Source of the DNA: Nocardiopsis endophytica
GTDB taxonomy: Bacteria > Actinomycetota > Actinomycetes > Streptosporangiales > Streptosporangiaceae
Direction: 5' to 3'
Assembly: GCF_027706725.1 (NCBI RefSeq)
Contig: NZ_JAQFWQ010000012.1
Span: forward strand, 1-56,933
Length of the DNA: 56,933 nucleotides
In this document: in pieces, positions 11,684 through 21,039 of the stretch
Layout: each line of letters begins with the position of its first letter
How positions within the stretch are numbered: position 1 is the first letter of the stretch
The notes under the pieces: generated by a model
What the model was told of the DNA's origin: nothing
Databases searched by the model: none
The model's input: only the letters and a program-made list of their open reading frames with translations
Translations under genes and position numbers: made by a program

Positions 11684-12865
11684 TCAGGCGCCGGGGGACA
11701 GCCGCCGCTCCAGGCGGTCGAGGTCGTCGGCCAGGGCCGCCAGCGCCGTGTCGTCGGCCGGCACCCCGTCCTCCGGGGCACCGTACAGCAGCCGCCGCAC
11801 CTGGACCGGGTCGTCCCCGGTGCGCAGGGCCACCGCCGCGGCGACCGCGTCGGCGTCCGTGTCGGCCGCGAGCCCGACGGCGGTGCGCAGCCGCTCGGCG
11901 GCGTCCGCGCGCAGCGCCGCGGCGGCCCGGTCCCGGGCGCGACGCGCGGCGTAGAGCCGCGCCCGCCCCTCGGTGGTCTCGGCGGCCCGGACGACGACCG
12001 GCAGCCGCTCGGTGACCAGCGGCCCCAGGCGGCGGCCCCGCCACAGCGCCAGCAGCAGCAGAGCCGCGCCCAGCGGCACCAGCGACCAGCGCAGTGACGG
12101 CGGAAGCAGGTCCCACATGGTGCTCTGCCCGCTCTGCACGGGCACGTCGGGCAGGAACCAGACGACGTCCCGGCCGTCGACCAGGTTGAGCATCAGGGCG
12201 GCGTTGCCCTCCTGCCCCAGGTTCGCGTTGGTCAGCGGCGCGCGGTCGCCCAGGACGGTGGTGGCGGCGCCGTCCGGGCGTTCGGCGACGACGAGGCCGT
12301 CCCCGCCGTCGACCGGATAGCACCCGGTGGTGCCGCCGCTGTACGACTCGCCGCCGGCATCGGCGGACCCCGCCGCGCGCGCGGCGGGCAGGCGGCATTC
12401 GGGCTCCGGGGTGACCCCGTCACCGCGCCCGGCCGTCTCGACGCCGGGGGCGAGGAGGCGCAGGGCGGGTCCGGTGGGCTGCACGGCCAGCACGTCGGCG
12501 CCGGAGCCGGCGAGCCGCTCCAGCTCGCCCCGGGTCAGCCTGTGGCTCGAGGACAGCACCACCAGCGCGTCACCGGAGGCGGCATCGAGCGCCGAGGCGC
12601 TGTCGCGGGCCACGGTCACCTCGCTGCCCCGCTCCTCCAGGATGTTCACCAGCGCGCGCGAGCCCTCCGGGGTGCTGGCCTCGGGCTCCAGCGAACCGGT
12701 GCGCTCGGGGCGCGCCCCCAGGGACACGGCGAAGGACAGCAGCACCAGCACCGCCACGACCGCGATGGGGCCGCGGGCGCGCCGCCAGCGGGCGCCCGCC
12801 TGCGACGGGGGAGCGGTCGGCGGAGCGTCGGAGGCCGAAGGGGCGGTCGGGGCGGCGGTCGTCAC
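11684..12865 (-). CDS. DUF4350 membrane protein
   Basis: A 393-aa protein with a Pro/Ala-rich cytoplasmic N-terminus, a membrane helix (GPIAVVAVLVLLSFAVSL), a DUF4350 domain (ALVNILEERGSEVTVARD ... ALVVLSSSHRLTRGELERL, a GATase-like fold) facing outside, a second membrane helix (WSLVPLGAALLLLALWRG) and an Arg/Ala-rich helical cytoplasmic tail. Its biochemical role is unknown. It is a standard member of the DUF4129-DUF4350-MoxR-DUF58 operon. GTG 12865 overlaps the upstream stop codon in a GTGA arrangement. Confidence 0.88.
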   Translation of the reverse strand: MTTAAPTAPSASDAPPTAPPSQAGARWRRARGPIAVVAVLVLLSFAVSLGARPERTGSLEPEASTPEGSRALVNILEERGSEVTVARDSASALDAASGDALVVLSSSHRLTRGELERLAGSGADVLAVQPTGPALRLLAPGVETAGRGDGVTPEPECRLPAARAAGSADAGGESYSGGTTGCYPVDGGDGLVVAERPDGAATTVLGDRAPLTNANLGQEGNAALMLNLVDGRDVVWFLPDVPVQSGQSTMWDLLPPSLRWSLVPLGAALLLLALWRGRRLGPLVTERLPVVVRAAETTEGRARLYAARRARDRAAAALRADAAERLRTAVGLAADTDADAVAAAVALRTGDDPVQVRRLLYGAPEDGVPADDTALAALADDLDRLERRLSPGA

Positions 12866-13464
12866 CGGGCGTCCTCCCGGGGGCGCGCGGCGGACAGCGC
12901 CTCGTCGAGCTCGCGCAGCGTGCGGTAGCCGTCGGGCGTGGCGGGCCGGTCCCCGTAGGCGCAGTCGTTGAACACCGCCGCGGCGGCCTCCAGCGCGTCC
13001 TTCTGGGCGGGCATCGCCTCGCCCGCGTCGGCCGCCAGCTCGGTGGCGGTCCGACCCGGGCGCGGTGCCACCACGCCGCGCTCCTCCAGCTCGAGGGCGA
13101 CGGCGCGCAGCCGCTCGCGGACCGCCGCCGAGTAGTCGCCGCCGGCGGCGTGCCGCTCGGCGGCGGCGCGGTGGTCGGCCGGGGTCGCCGGGGCGCTGTC
13201 CCCGAACAGGGCCTGCGCGGTGCGCGCGTTGCGGGACGGGCGGGCGTAGACGATGAGCGCGATGACGACGAGCACCAGCACTGCCAGCAGCGGCCCCAGG
13301 GTCCACCAGCCGCCGGGCAGACTGCCCGAGGCGCCCCTGAGGAATTCCTGCAGCAGGTCCCCCAGGGCGGTGAAGACGCGCTGGATCCACCCGGGCTCGG
13401 CGTTGCCGTAGGCGGGGTCGGACAGCTCCTCGGCGGCGATGCGGGCGCCTTCTTCACGGCTCAC
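12862..13464 (-). CDS. DUF4129-domain membrane protein
   Basis: A 200-aa protein with one membrane helix (LLAVLVLVVIALIVYARPSR, about residues 58-77) and a C-terminal DUF4129 domain: AAERHAAGGDYSAAVRERLR, then LEERGVV, then RTATELAADA. In related proteins this domain follows a transglutaminase domain; here it stands alone. Two adjacent GTG codons are possible (13467 and 13464). I prefer 13464 because it forms a GTGA overlap with the upstream stop, as at the next junction. Function is unknown; the operon points to envelope biogenesis. Confidence 0.85.
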   Translation of the reverse strand: MSREEGARIAAEELSDPAYGNAEPGWIQRVFTALGDLLQEFLRGASGSLPGGWWTLGPLLAVLVLVVIALIVYARPSRNARTAQALFGDSAPATPADHRAAAERHAAGGDYSAAVRERLRAVALELEERGVVAPRPGRTATELAADAGEAMPAQKDALEAAAAVFNDCAYGDRPATPDGYRTLRELDEALSAARPREDAR

Positions 13465-14768
13465 CACGGCGCGGCCCCCGGGGCCCCGGCGGCGGGCGGC
13501 GCGGAGGGCTGCTCGGGCAGGTAGACCTCGGGCCCGATGCCGCGGCCCTCCTGGGCGGCGGCCTGCAGCCTCAGGTCGAGGGCCTCGCGCCGCATCCGCA
13601 GGTCGACGTAGAGCAGCCCGGTCACCCCGCTAAGGAACGGGGAGGTCACCGCGCCCCCGATGACCGCCCCCAGGAAGATCGTCGCCCCGTAGACGACGGC
13701 GGCCAGCGCCGGATCGGGGATGAGCGTCATCCCCAGCGTCCCGCCGAGGGAGAACGGCGTGGCCAGCACGCTCGCGACCATCTGGGTGACCAGCGAGGCC
13801 AGCAGCAGGATGCCGAAGGTGCGCCACCAGGAGCGCTGCGTCAGCCGCCACGACCGGGCCAGCGCCCGCCCGGCGCCCATCCGCTCCAGCACGGCGGCGG
13901 GCATCGCCAGCGCCGTCCGCACGTACACCCACACCCCCAGCACGACGGTGAGCAGCATGCCGCCGAGCATGATCGGCACGCCGATCCAGGGCTCGATCTC
14001 GACGGCCACGTACACCCCGCCGATGAGCGCGCCGAAGAACAGCACGAACCAGCCCACGCCCATGAGCAGCAGCAGCCCGGCCACCCCGAGGACGGCACCG
14101 GTGCGCGGGGCGAACCAGGTGAACGCCTCGCGGATCGTGGGCCGCTGGCCGAGCACCGCCATGCCCACCACCGCGGCCAGCACACCGGACAGGACCGCCG
14201 CGCCGACGAACTGCACGACCAGCCCGGCGGCGTTGAGCACCAGCGTGCCGATGGAGAACGGGAAGGCGTCGGCCGACCCTCCGCCGTCGACCTGGGCGGT
14301 GACCCGGTCGATGTCGTTGAGCATGCTGCCGCTGCCGATCGAGGGCAGCAGCGCGATGACGGCCGACAGCAGGACCGCGATCCCCAGCACGGTGCGGGGG
14401 TTGCCGCGGATGTAGGTGAAGGCGCCGTTGAAGATGTCGCCGAGGGTCAGCGGGCGCAGCGCGATGATGCCGGGGCGCGGCACCGGCGGCGGTCCCCAGC
14501 CCCAGCCGGGGGCGCCGTGGCCCGGGTACCCGCCCGGGGGCGGGGGAGGGCTGCCCGGGGGCGGGTACCCGCCGGGCGGCGCGTGCCCGCCCGGAGGCGC
14601 GAACCCCGGAGGTGCGGCGGGACCGGGCGGCGCGAACCCCGGCGGCGGCGCGGCGGGGCCCTGCGGCGGGGGCGTCGTCCCCCCTCCGCCGGGGACGGCC
14701 CATGGGCCCGGGGACGGCGCCCCCTCGGGACCCGGCTCGCCTCCGGGGCGGCCCTCGTCGTGCGTCAT
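13461..14768 (-). CDS. Multi-pass membrane protein with Pro/Gly-rich N-terminus (GDPD membrane-domain-like)
   Basis: A 435-aa protein. Residues 1-100 are a repetitive Pro/Gly-rich cytoplasmic tail (PPGFAPPG, PPGGYPPPG). The remainder has about six membrane helices and resembles the membrane domain of glycerophosphoryl diester phosphodiesterase-type proteins (LRPLTLGDIFNGAFTYIRGN start, SWRLTQRSWWRTFGILLL near the third-last helix), without a catalytic GDPD domain. It is the first gene of the minus-strand five-gene operon. ATG 14768 follows an excellent GGAGGAGAG ribosome site. The role is unknown; the Pro-rich tail may bind other proteins. Confidence 0.8.
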   Translation of the reverse strand: MTHDEGRPGGEPGPEGAPSPGPWAVPGGGGTTPPPQGPAAPPPGFAPPGPAAPPGFAPPGGHAPPGGYPPPGSPPPPPGGYPGHGAPGWGWGPPPVPRPGIIALRPLTLGDIFNGAFTYIRGNPRTVLGIAVLLSAVIALLPSIGSGSMLNDIDRVTAQVDGGGSADAFPFSIGTLVLNAAGLVVQFVGAAVLSGVLAAVVGMAVLGQRPTIREAFTWFAPRTGAVLGVAGLLLLMGVGWFVLFFGALIGGVYVAVEIEPWIGVPIMLGGMLLTVVLGVWVYVRTALAMPAAVLERMGAGRALARSWRLTQRSWWRTFGILLLASLVTQMVASVLATPFSLGGTLGMTLIPDPALAAVVYGATIFLGAVIGGAVTSPFLSGVTGLLYVDLRMRREALDLRLQAAAQEGRGIGPEVYLPEQPSAPPAAGAPGAAPW

Positions 14769-15206
14769 CTCTCCTCCGCCGTCCGTCCGTCGCGTGGGGA
14801 CACCCACGCTATGCCAGAACTCCCCCGGAGCGGGCGCGGCCCGGGTGGAACGCCCGTCCGCCCCCCTCGTGAGCGGCGCGTCCGTCCGTTCGTTTTGTAT
14901 GCTTTCGGTTATCTACCGACCAAGTCGCGCGATGTTCGGAGGCGGACCGCACGGGCGGCGTCCACGGACGGCGGGCGGGGCGGGGAGCACAGCGATCGGG
15001 GAGGCGATCGGGCGGAGGCCGCGGGGCGACCGGGGCGAACCGCAGCCGGACCCGCCGGGGAGATGGCAAGGTGTGGGTGAGAACACGGCTCCCGCCAGGG
15101 ACCCCGGCATTAGTGACCGCAGTTCGCCGCTTGAGTGTCCAGAAAGGAGAAGGCGCTGGGTGACGCGTCCCCCTCGGGGGAGGCGGACCGGGTGCCGGAA
15201 GCATTG
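14769..15206. promoter_or_regulatory. Intergenic region between the divergent DUF operon and mtrA
   Basis: No supported gene lies in these 438 bases. An AT-rich island at 14889-14925 contains TATGCT (14898-14903, TANNNT type) and probably holds promoter elements for one or both operons. AAAGGAG at 15143-15149 resembles a ribosome site but is not followed by an in-frame start for mtrA. A longer mtrA start (GTG 15135 or 15192) is therefore less likely than ATG 15207. Confidence 0.4.
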
Positions 15207-15887
15207 ATGAAGGGACGCGTACTGGTCGTCGACGACGACCTCGCCCTCGCCGAGATGCTCGGCATCGTCCTCAGAGGCGAGGGCTTCGAGCCGACGTTCG
15301 TGCACGACGGGGACAAGGCGCTGGAGGCCTTCCGCGAGTCCAAGCCCGACCTGGTCCTGCTGGACCTGATGCTCCCCGGCACCGAGGGCATCGACGTGTG
15401 CCGGCAGATCCGCGCCGAGTCGGGCGTCCCGGTGGTGATGCTGACCGCCAAGGGCGACACCGTCGACGTGGTGCTCGGCCTGGAGTCGGGCGCCGACGAC
15501 TACATCGTCAAGCCCTTCAAGCCCAAGGAGCTGGTGGCGCGCGTGCGCGCGCGCCTGCGCCGCACCGAGGAGCCCGCCCCCGAGGTGCTCCAGATCGGCG
15601 ACATCACCATCGACGTGGCCGGGCACGCGGTGCGCCGCGACGGCGAGCCGATCAGCCTCACCCCGCTGGAGTTCGACCTGCTGGTGGCGCTGGCCCGAAA
15701 GCCGCGCCAGGTCTTCACCCGCGAGGTGCTGCTGGAGCAGGTGTGGGGCTACCGGCACGCCGCCGACACCCGCCTGGTCAACGTGCACGTCCAGCGCCTG
15801 CGCGCGAAGATCGAGAAGGACCCGGAACACCCCGAGGTCGTGGTGACCGTGCGCGGCGTCGGCTACAAGGCCGGCGGCGCGGCCTGA
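15207..15887 (+). CDS. mtrA: Response regulator MtrA
   Basis: A 226-aa OmpR/PhoB-type response regulator controlling cell-wall and division genes in actinobacteria. The receiver domain (1-115) has VLVVDDDLALAEML, phospho-acceptor Asp53 in LVLLDLMLPG, MLTAKG and YIVKPFKP. The C-terminal winged helix contains LTPLEFDLLVALARKP and RLVNVHVQRLRAKIE. The start MKGRVLVVDDD is the family norm and follows GGAAG. It is 19 bp upstream of mtrB and forms the conserved mtrAB-lpqB operon. Confidence 0.98.
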   Translation: MKGRVLVVDDDLALAEMLGIVLRGEGFEPTFVHDGDKALEAFRESKPDLVLLDLMLPGTEGIDVCRQIRAESGVPVVMLTAKGDTVDVVLGLESGADDYIVKPFKPKELVARVRARLRRTEEPAPEVLQIGDITIDVAGHAVRRDGEPISLTPLEFDLLVALARKPRQVFTREVLLEQVWGYRHAADTRLVNVHVQRLRAKIEKDPEHPEVVVTVRGVGYKAGGAA

Positions 15888-15906
15888 CCGGAACCGGACA
15901 GCGGCA

Positions 15907-17676
15907 GTGGTGAGCGGCGGCACCGGCGAACCCGATGGGCCGGACGGGGAGGGGGCCGAGGAGGCCGCCCCCGGACGGCTGCACCGGGTGAGCGCGGGGC
16001 TGCTCCGCGGCTACCTGGCGGCCCAGCGGGCCGCCCGGGGCCTGGTGCGCTGGGTGCACCAGCGCTGGCGCTCCTCGCTGCAGCTGCGGGTGGTCGCCAG
16101 CACGCTGGTGATCTCGGTGGCGGTCGCCGCCGTGCTCGGGTTCTTCCTGGTGCAGCAGGTGCGCAGCGGGCTGCTGGAGGCCCAGCGCGAGGCGGCGCTG
16201 AGCGACCACGCCGCCGGGATGAGCAGCGCGATCAACGCCCTGCAGGACGGCGACCAGTCGGTCGACCCGGACCAGCAGCTCGAGGACATCGTCGACGAGC
16301 TGTCCGGGGGCCGCGCGGAGTCGGGCACCTACGACGTGATGATCCTGCCCAGCGTGGCCGGCAGCCGCGGGTACGTCGCAGGGGACGTGCGCAGCTCCTC
16401 GGTGCCCGAGCGGCTGCGCGAGCAGGTGCAGGCCTCGGGGACGGGCGAGCCCTCCTACTGGACCTACACCACCATCCGCCGCGAGTTCGCCGCCGACGAG
16501 CCGGGCCTGGTGGTGGGCGCGCCGCTGTCGCACACCTACGAGCTGTACTACGTCTTCCCGCTCTCGCACGAGCAGAACATCCTCGACCTGGTGCAGAACA
16601 CCCTGTTCATGGTGGGTGCGCTGCTCACCCTGGTGCTGGGGGTGATCTCCTACCTGGTCACCCGGCAGGTGGTCAGCCCGGTGCGGGCCGCGGCCGGGTC
16701 GGCCGAGCGGCTGGCCGAGGGCGACCTGAACGAGCGCATGCAGGTGCGCGGCACCGACGACCTGTCCCGGCTGGCGGTCTCCTTCAACGAGATGGCCGGG
16801 AACCTCCAGGAGAAGATCCAGGAGCTGGAGGAGCTGTCCAAGTCCCAGCGCCAGTTCGTCTCCGACGTCTCGCACGAGCTGCGCACCCCGCTCACCACCA
16901 TCCGGATGGCCGGCGACCTGCTCTACGAGCAGCGCGACGACCTCGACCCGGCGATGAACCGGTCGGTGGAGCTGCTCCAGGGGCAGCTGGAGCGGTTCGA
17001 GGAGCTGCTGGCCGACCTGCTGGAGATCAGCAGGCACGACGCCGGGGCCGCCACCCTGGCGGTGGAGCCGGTCGACATCCGCGACTGCGTGCTCAAGGCG
17101 GTGGGCGACTCCGAGCAGATCGCCGAGAAGCGCGGCATCAAGGTGGTGCTCCGCCTCCCGGCCGAGCCCTGCACCGCCGACATGGACTCCCGCCGCATCA
17201 CGCGCATCCTGCGCAACCTGGTCGTCAACGCGATCGAGCACAGCGAGGGCCGGGACGTGGTGGTGACCGCCGCCTGCGACCGGGACGCGGTGGCGGTGGC
17301 CGTCCGCGACTTCGGCGTCGGGCTCAAGGAGGGCGAGGAGCACCTGTGTTTCGACCGCTTCTGGCGGGCCGACCCGGCCCGCGCCCGCACGACCGGGGGG
17401 ACCGGTCTGGGCCTGTCGATCGCCAAGGAGGACGCCCAGCTGCACGGCGGGTGGCTGCAGGCCTGGGGCGAGCCGGGCGCCGGGTCGCAGTTCCGCCTCT
17501 CCCTGCCCCGCGCCTCCGGCAAGGAGCTGCGCGGGTCGCCGCTGCCGCTGGTCCCGCCGGAGCGCTCCATGGGCCGGGGGCGGGCCGCCCGCCCCGCGCC
17601 GGGGGAGGCGCCCGAGGCCGAGCCCGGTCCCGCCGCCGAGCAGGGGCGGACCCCCGCCGCGGGGGAGGTCGGATGA
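15907..17676 (+). CDS. mtrB: Sensor histidine kinase MtrB
   Basis: A 589-aa membrane sensor that phosphorylates MtrA. The N-terminal cytoplasmic part precedes the first membrane helix (VVASTLVISVAVAAVLGFFL). An extracytoplasmic sensor loop of about 150 residues is followed by the second helix (LFMVGALLTLVLGVISYL), then HAMP, then the dimerisation box VSDVSHELRTPLTTIRM with phospho-acceptor His323. The ATPase domain has the N box NLVVNAIEHS, G1 DFGVGL, F box FDRFWR and G2 GGTGLGLSI. The tail from about residue 535 is Pro/Ala-rich. GTG 15907 and 15910 are equivalent starts. Its stop overlaps the lpqB ATG (ATGA). Confidence 0.97.
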   Translation: MVSGGTGEPDGPDGEGAEEAAPGRLHRVSAGLLRGYLAAQRAARGLVRWVHQRWRSSLQLRVVASTLVISVAVAAVLGFFLVQQVRSGLLEAQREAALSDHAAGMSSAINALQDGDQSVDPDQQLEDIVDELSGGRAESGTYDVMILPSVAGSRGYVAGDVRSSSVPERLREQVQASGTGEPSYWTYTTIRREFAADEPGLVVGAPLSHTYELYYVFPLSHEQNILDLVQNTLFMVGALLTLVLGVISYLVTRQVVSPVRAAAGSAERLAEGDLNERMQVRGTDDLSRLAVSFNEMAGNLQEKIQELEELSKSQRQFVSDVSHELRTPLTTIRMAGDLLYEQRDDLDPAMNRSVELLQGQLERFEELLADLLEISRHDAGAATLAVEPVDIRDCVLKAVGDSEQIAEKRGIKVVLRLPAEPCTADMDSRRITRILRNLVVNAIEHSEGRDVVVTAACDRDAVAVAVRDFGVGLKEGEEHLCFDRFWRADPARARTTGGTGLGLSIAKEDAQLHGGWLQAWGEPGAGSQFRLSLPRASGKELRGSPLPLVPPERSMGRGRAARPAPGEAPEAEPGPAAEQGRTPAAGEVG

Positions 17677-19535
17677 GACGCGCCCGGGCCCGTACCGGCG
17701 CCGCGGCGGGCGCCCTGGCGGTGCTCATCGCCGGTGGCTGCGCCACGGTGCCCTCGGCCGGCCCCATCGCGCAGAGCGACCGCGGCGGCGAGTCGCCCGC
17801 CGCCTCCGACTCCTACGTGCGCATGCTGCCCGCCGGTCCGCAGCCGGGGGTCAGCGAGGTCGGTCTGGTCGAGGGCTTCCTCAAGGACATGGCCAGCTTC
17901 GAGGACAACCACGCCGCGCCGCGGCGCTTCCTGCTGCCCGACCGCCGGGCCTCCTGGTCGCCGGACGACTCGGCGCTGGTCTACGAGAGCATGGACTCGG
18001 TCTCCCTGGACGTGGAGCCGGGCGCCGACGACGACAGCGCCACGGTGCGGATGCGCACCCCCGAGGCGGCCTCCATCGGCTCCGACGGGCACTACGTGGC
18101 CGGGGACGGCGGCGAGATCATCGACGTCGACTTCGAGCTGGAGCGCGACGAGGACGGCGAGTGGCGCATCGCCGACCTGCCCGACCGGCTCATCCTGGCC
18201 CGCGGCGACGTGGAGCGGGTGTACCGCCCGCTCAACCTGTACTTCTTCAACCGGGACCGCTCCACCCTGGTGCCCGACCCGGTGTTCCTCCCGGTCACCT
18301 CCGACGACGTGGCCACCCGGCTGGCCAAGAAGGCGGTCGCCGGGCCGACCCGGTGGCTGTCGCCGGCCGTGGTCTCGGCGTTCCCGGACAAGGCCACCGC
18401 GGACGTGGCCTTCGACGGCGGCCGGGTGACGGTGGAGCTCGGCGGCCGCGCGCCCTCGGCGGCCGACCGCGCCGACATGGAGGCCCAGCTCGCCTGGACC
18501 CTCAAGCAGCTCCCCGAGGTGCAGGAGGTGGTGCTGCGCGCGGGCGGGGAGGAGAGCCGCATCCCCGGGGACGAGGAGGAGTCCCTGCAGGGCGGCACCG
18601 AGCAGTGGAAGGACGAGGACCCCTCGGGGGTCGAGGGCAGCCTGAACGCCTACTTCGTGCGCGAGGGCCGCCTGTGGAGCATGAAGGGCGAAGAGGACGG
18701 CGCCAGCCCCGAGATCGCCGCCGTGCCGGGGGCGCCCGGCCAGACCGGCGGGGGGCTGACCGGGTACGCCGTCTCGCTGGACCAGAAGCACTTCGCGGCC
18801 GTGGACGCGGAGAACGACCGGGTGATGCTGGCCGACAGCGGTGACGAGTCGTTCCGCCCCGTCCTGGAGGGCGGGGACTTCAGCGCGCTGTCCTGGGACG
18901 GCTACGGCAACCTGTGGGCCGTGGAGCGGACGGAGGCCGCGTCCGGGGACGACGAGGAGGAGGACTCCGGCGGCTCGGACTCCGGCGGATCGGACGGCGG
19001 TTCGGACTCCGGTGACGGGGACGAGGAGAAGGAGCCGTCCACACGGGTGTGGACGCTGCGCGAGGGCACCGAGCCGGTGGAGGTCACGGTCCCCGGCCTG
19101 AACGACCGGACGGTGACGCAGCTCCGGCTGTCCCGGGACGGCACCCGCGCCGCCGTCATCACCGAGGAGGGCGACGCCGGCGGCCGCCTGTGGGTGGGCC
19201 GGGTGTCGGTCGACTCCGACGGGGGCGTGCGCCTCGGCGGGTTCATGGCCCTGGCGCGCGACGTCGGCGAGGTGGTCGACGTGGCCTGGCGCGGCGGGGA
19301 CCAGCTCGCCGTCCTGGGCACCAAGCGCGACGGGGCCGTCCGCGGGTACCTGGTCCCCCTGGACGGCGGCACCGCCCCCTCCAGCGTCGGCCCGCTGACC
19401 GGCGCCCGCACCATCGCGGCCGCCCCCGACCTCCCGCTGCTGGCGGGGGCCGACGACGACCAGCTCTGGCTCACCGCCGACCGCGTCATGTGGCAGCGCG
19501 CCACCGAGGGCTCGGACCCGGTCTTCCCGGGGTAG
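17673..19535 (+). CDS. lpqB: Lipoprotein LpqB (MtrB-associated)
   Basis: A 620-aa exported lipoprotein that in mycobacteria binds the MtrB sensor domain and modulates MtrA phosphorylation. The signal peptide ends in VLIAGGCATV with lipidated Cys23. A GerMN-like domain follows (YFFNRDRSTLVPDPVFLPV ... TRWLSPAVVSAFP) and the C-terminal half is a beta-propeller-like LpqB domain (GYAVSLDQKHFAAVD, ALSWDGYGNLWAVE, QLRLSRDGTRAAVI). An unusual acidic Ser/Gly/Asp insert (about residues 427-452) interrupts the propeller. ATG 17673 has GGGGGAGG upstream and overlaps the mtrB stop by four bases. Confidence 0.96.
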   Translation: MRRARARTGAAAGALAVLIAGGCATVPSAGPIAQSDRGGESPAASDSYVRMLPAGPQPGVSEVGLVEGFLKDMASFEDNHAAPRRFLLPDRRASWSPDDSALVYESMDSVSLDVEPGADDDSATVRMRTPEAASIGSDGHYVAGDGGEIIDVDFELERDEDGEWRIADLPDRLILARGDVERVYRPLNLYFFNRDRSTLVPDPVFLPVTSDDVATRLAKKAVAGPTRWLSPAVVSAFPDKATADVAFDGGRVTVELGGRAPSAADRADMEAQLAWTLKQLPEVQEVVLRAGGEESRIPGDEEESLQGGTEQWKDEDPSGVEGSLNAYFVREGRLWSMKGEEDGASPEIAAVPGAPGQTGGGLTGYAVSLDQKHFAAVDAENDRVMLADSGDESFRPVLEGGDFSALSWDGYGNLWAVERTEAASGDDEEEDSGGSDSGGSDGGSDSGDGDEEKEPSTRVWTLREGTEPVEVTVPGLNDRTVTQLRLSRDGTRAAVITEEGDAGGRLWVGRVSVDSDGGVRLGGFMALARDVGEVVDVAWRGGDQLAVLGTKRDGAVRGYLVPLDGGTAPSSVGPLTGARTIAAAPDLPLLAGADDDQLWLTADRVMWQRATEGSDPVFPG

Positions 19536-19614
19536 GGCGCCGGGCGCCCGGGCGTCCGTCCACAGGGGCGCGGTCCGTCCCCCGCGGCCGTCCCGGGGCG
19601 TGCACGGTGGCGGC

Positions 19615-20289
19615 ATGACGTCCTTTCCGTCCCTCCTCCCGTGCCTCCGGGCGCTCGGCGGGCTGGCGCTGGGCCAGTGCTGCCGCGCCTGCGGGCGGCC
19701 GGGCGCCCTCGTGTGCCCCGAGTGCGCGGACGCCCTGGCCGCACGGCCGCACCGCTGCTCTCCGCGCCCCGGATGCCCTCCCGCCTGGGCCGCCGGCCCC
19801 TACACCGGAGTGGACCGCGCCCTGCTCCTCGCCTACAAGCACGGCGGCGCCCGCGCGCTCGCCGCGCGGTCGGGGGCCCGGCTCGCCGCCGCCGTCGCGG
19901 CCTCCGCGCCGGGGCCGCGCCCTCTCCTGCTGGTGCCGGTCCCCGCGCGTCCGCAGAGCGTGCGCCGCCGCGGCGGGGACCAGACCCTCCCGCTCGCCCG
20001 CTCCGCCGTGCGCGAACTGCGCCGCCGGGGCCGCGCGGCGGAGCAGCGGCCCCTGCTGCGGCACCGCCGCAGGGTCGCCGACCAGGTGGGCCTGGGGCGC
20101 GGGGAACGGCGGGGGAACCTGGCCGGGGCCCTGGAGGTCCGGCGGGGCGCGTCGCGCGCGGCGGACGCGGACGCGGTGCTCGTCGACGACGTGGTGACGA
20201 CCGGGGCCACCCTCGCGGAGGCGGCGCGCGCCCTGCGCACGGCGGGGGTGCGCGTCCGGTCGGCGGCGGTGCTGGCGGAGCGCCGCTGA
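19615..20289 (+). CDS. ComF-family phosphoribosyltransferase-like protein
   Basis: A 224-aa ComF/GntX-type protein. It has an N-terminal zinc finger (QCCRACG ... CPEC) and a type I phosphoribosyltransferase fold: LVPVPARPQSVRRRGGDQ and the PRPP loop AVLVDDVVTTGATL. ComF homologues support DNA uptake in competent bacteria; the actinobacterial role is unsettled. The position between lpqB and hpf matches mycobacterial gene order. ATG 19615 was chosen over an upstream GTG because of spacing from the GGTGG ribosome-like site. Confidence 0.92.
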   Translation: MTSFPSLLPCLRALGGLALGQCCRACGRPGALVCPECADALAARPHRCSPRPGCPPAWAAGPYTGVDRALLLAYKHGGARALAARSGARLAAAVAASAPGPRPLLLVPVPARPQSVRRRGGDQTLPLARSAVRELRRRGRAAEQRPLLRHRRRVADQVGLGRGERRGNLAGALEVRRGASRAADADAVLVDDVVTTGATLAEAARALRTAGVRVRSAAVLAERR

Positions 20290-21039
20290 GCACGCGTCCG
20301 TGGGGCCCATGGGGCGCATGTGGCGCACGGGGTCCGAGGGGCCGCCGGGCGGGAACGGCGGTGAAAAAACTTTTTGCCCGCACCCCCGGAGGGGGCCCAC
20401 TCCGGTGGCGGGACGGGCCATCCGGGCCGTTTCCAGGAGCTCCGGGGCGAATTCTCCACCTGACAAGAGGCGGTTCTCGGGTTAGCGTTTCGGACATGGC
20501 ACCCGCCCGGGTCCGTGGTTGCGCCGGGGTGCGCTGCGCCGGAAGGCGGAGCGGACCGCGGCAAGCCGATGCCAGGCGCAGGCGAAACGGCCCACGTAAG
20601 GCGACTTTTCGTCGACCGATCACGGTGCGCCTTAGAGGTAAGACCTGCCTCGCAGAGGGTCCGGATGACCCTCGGCCGCGGGAGAAGGGCAGTAGTCGCA
20701 CGCGAAGCGGCGGACCCCTCAGCAGGCGGATGTGGGGACGAAGACCAGGTCGGCCGGGCGGGTGGCATCCTCTTCCCCCGGACCGGGCCGCGCCCTGGGG
20801 CGCGGACGTCCCGAATGTGGTGTTCCCTACCGTGAACTGGGCCTCTGCCACACGATGCACGGGTGATCATGGCCGCGATCCGGGGTATACGCAAAGCCAT
20901 AGCGAGCCGTCGCGAGCCGTCCGGACCCCGGCGGGGCCGGTCGGGCGGAAGGAGGAGCCCTTCCCGCGCGCTCCGCGCGCGGGGATGCACCAACGGCCTG
21001 GCCGCCGCGCCGCGGCGGCTGAGCGATCAAGGGGGTCTT
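20290..21039. other. Long hpf upstream region
   Basis: 750 bases without a supported gene. It contains an A/T tract at 20363-20375 just after comF and a good promoter at 20460-20488. There is also a GGGGTAT motif at 20882-20888 that resembles the -10 of stress-type sigma factors, and a purine-rich GGAAGGAGGAG near 20947. Open frames crossing it give basic low-complexity proteins without domains. If the promoter at 20460 is used, hpf has a leader of about 540 nt, which may hold a regulatory RNA or small ORF. Confidence 0.45.
20460..20488 (+). promoter_or_regulatory. Putative housekeeping promoter upstream of hpf
   Basis: CTGACA (20460-20465), a 17-bp spacer, and TAGCGT (20483-20488) match the -35/-10 consensus at 5/6 and the TANNNT pattern. 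An ATG follows at 20496, but the frame it opens has no recognisable protein features. Confidence 0.5.
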
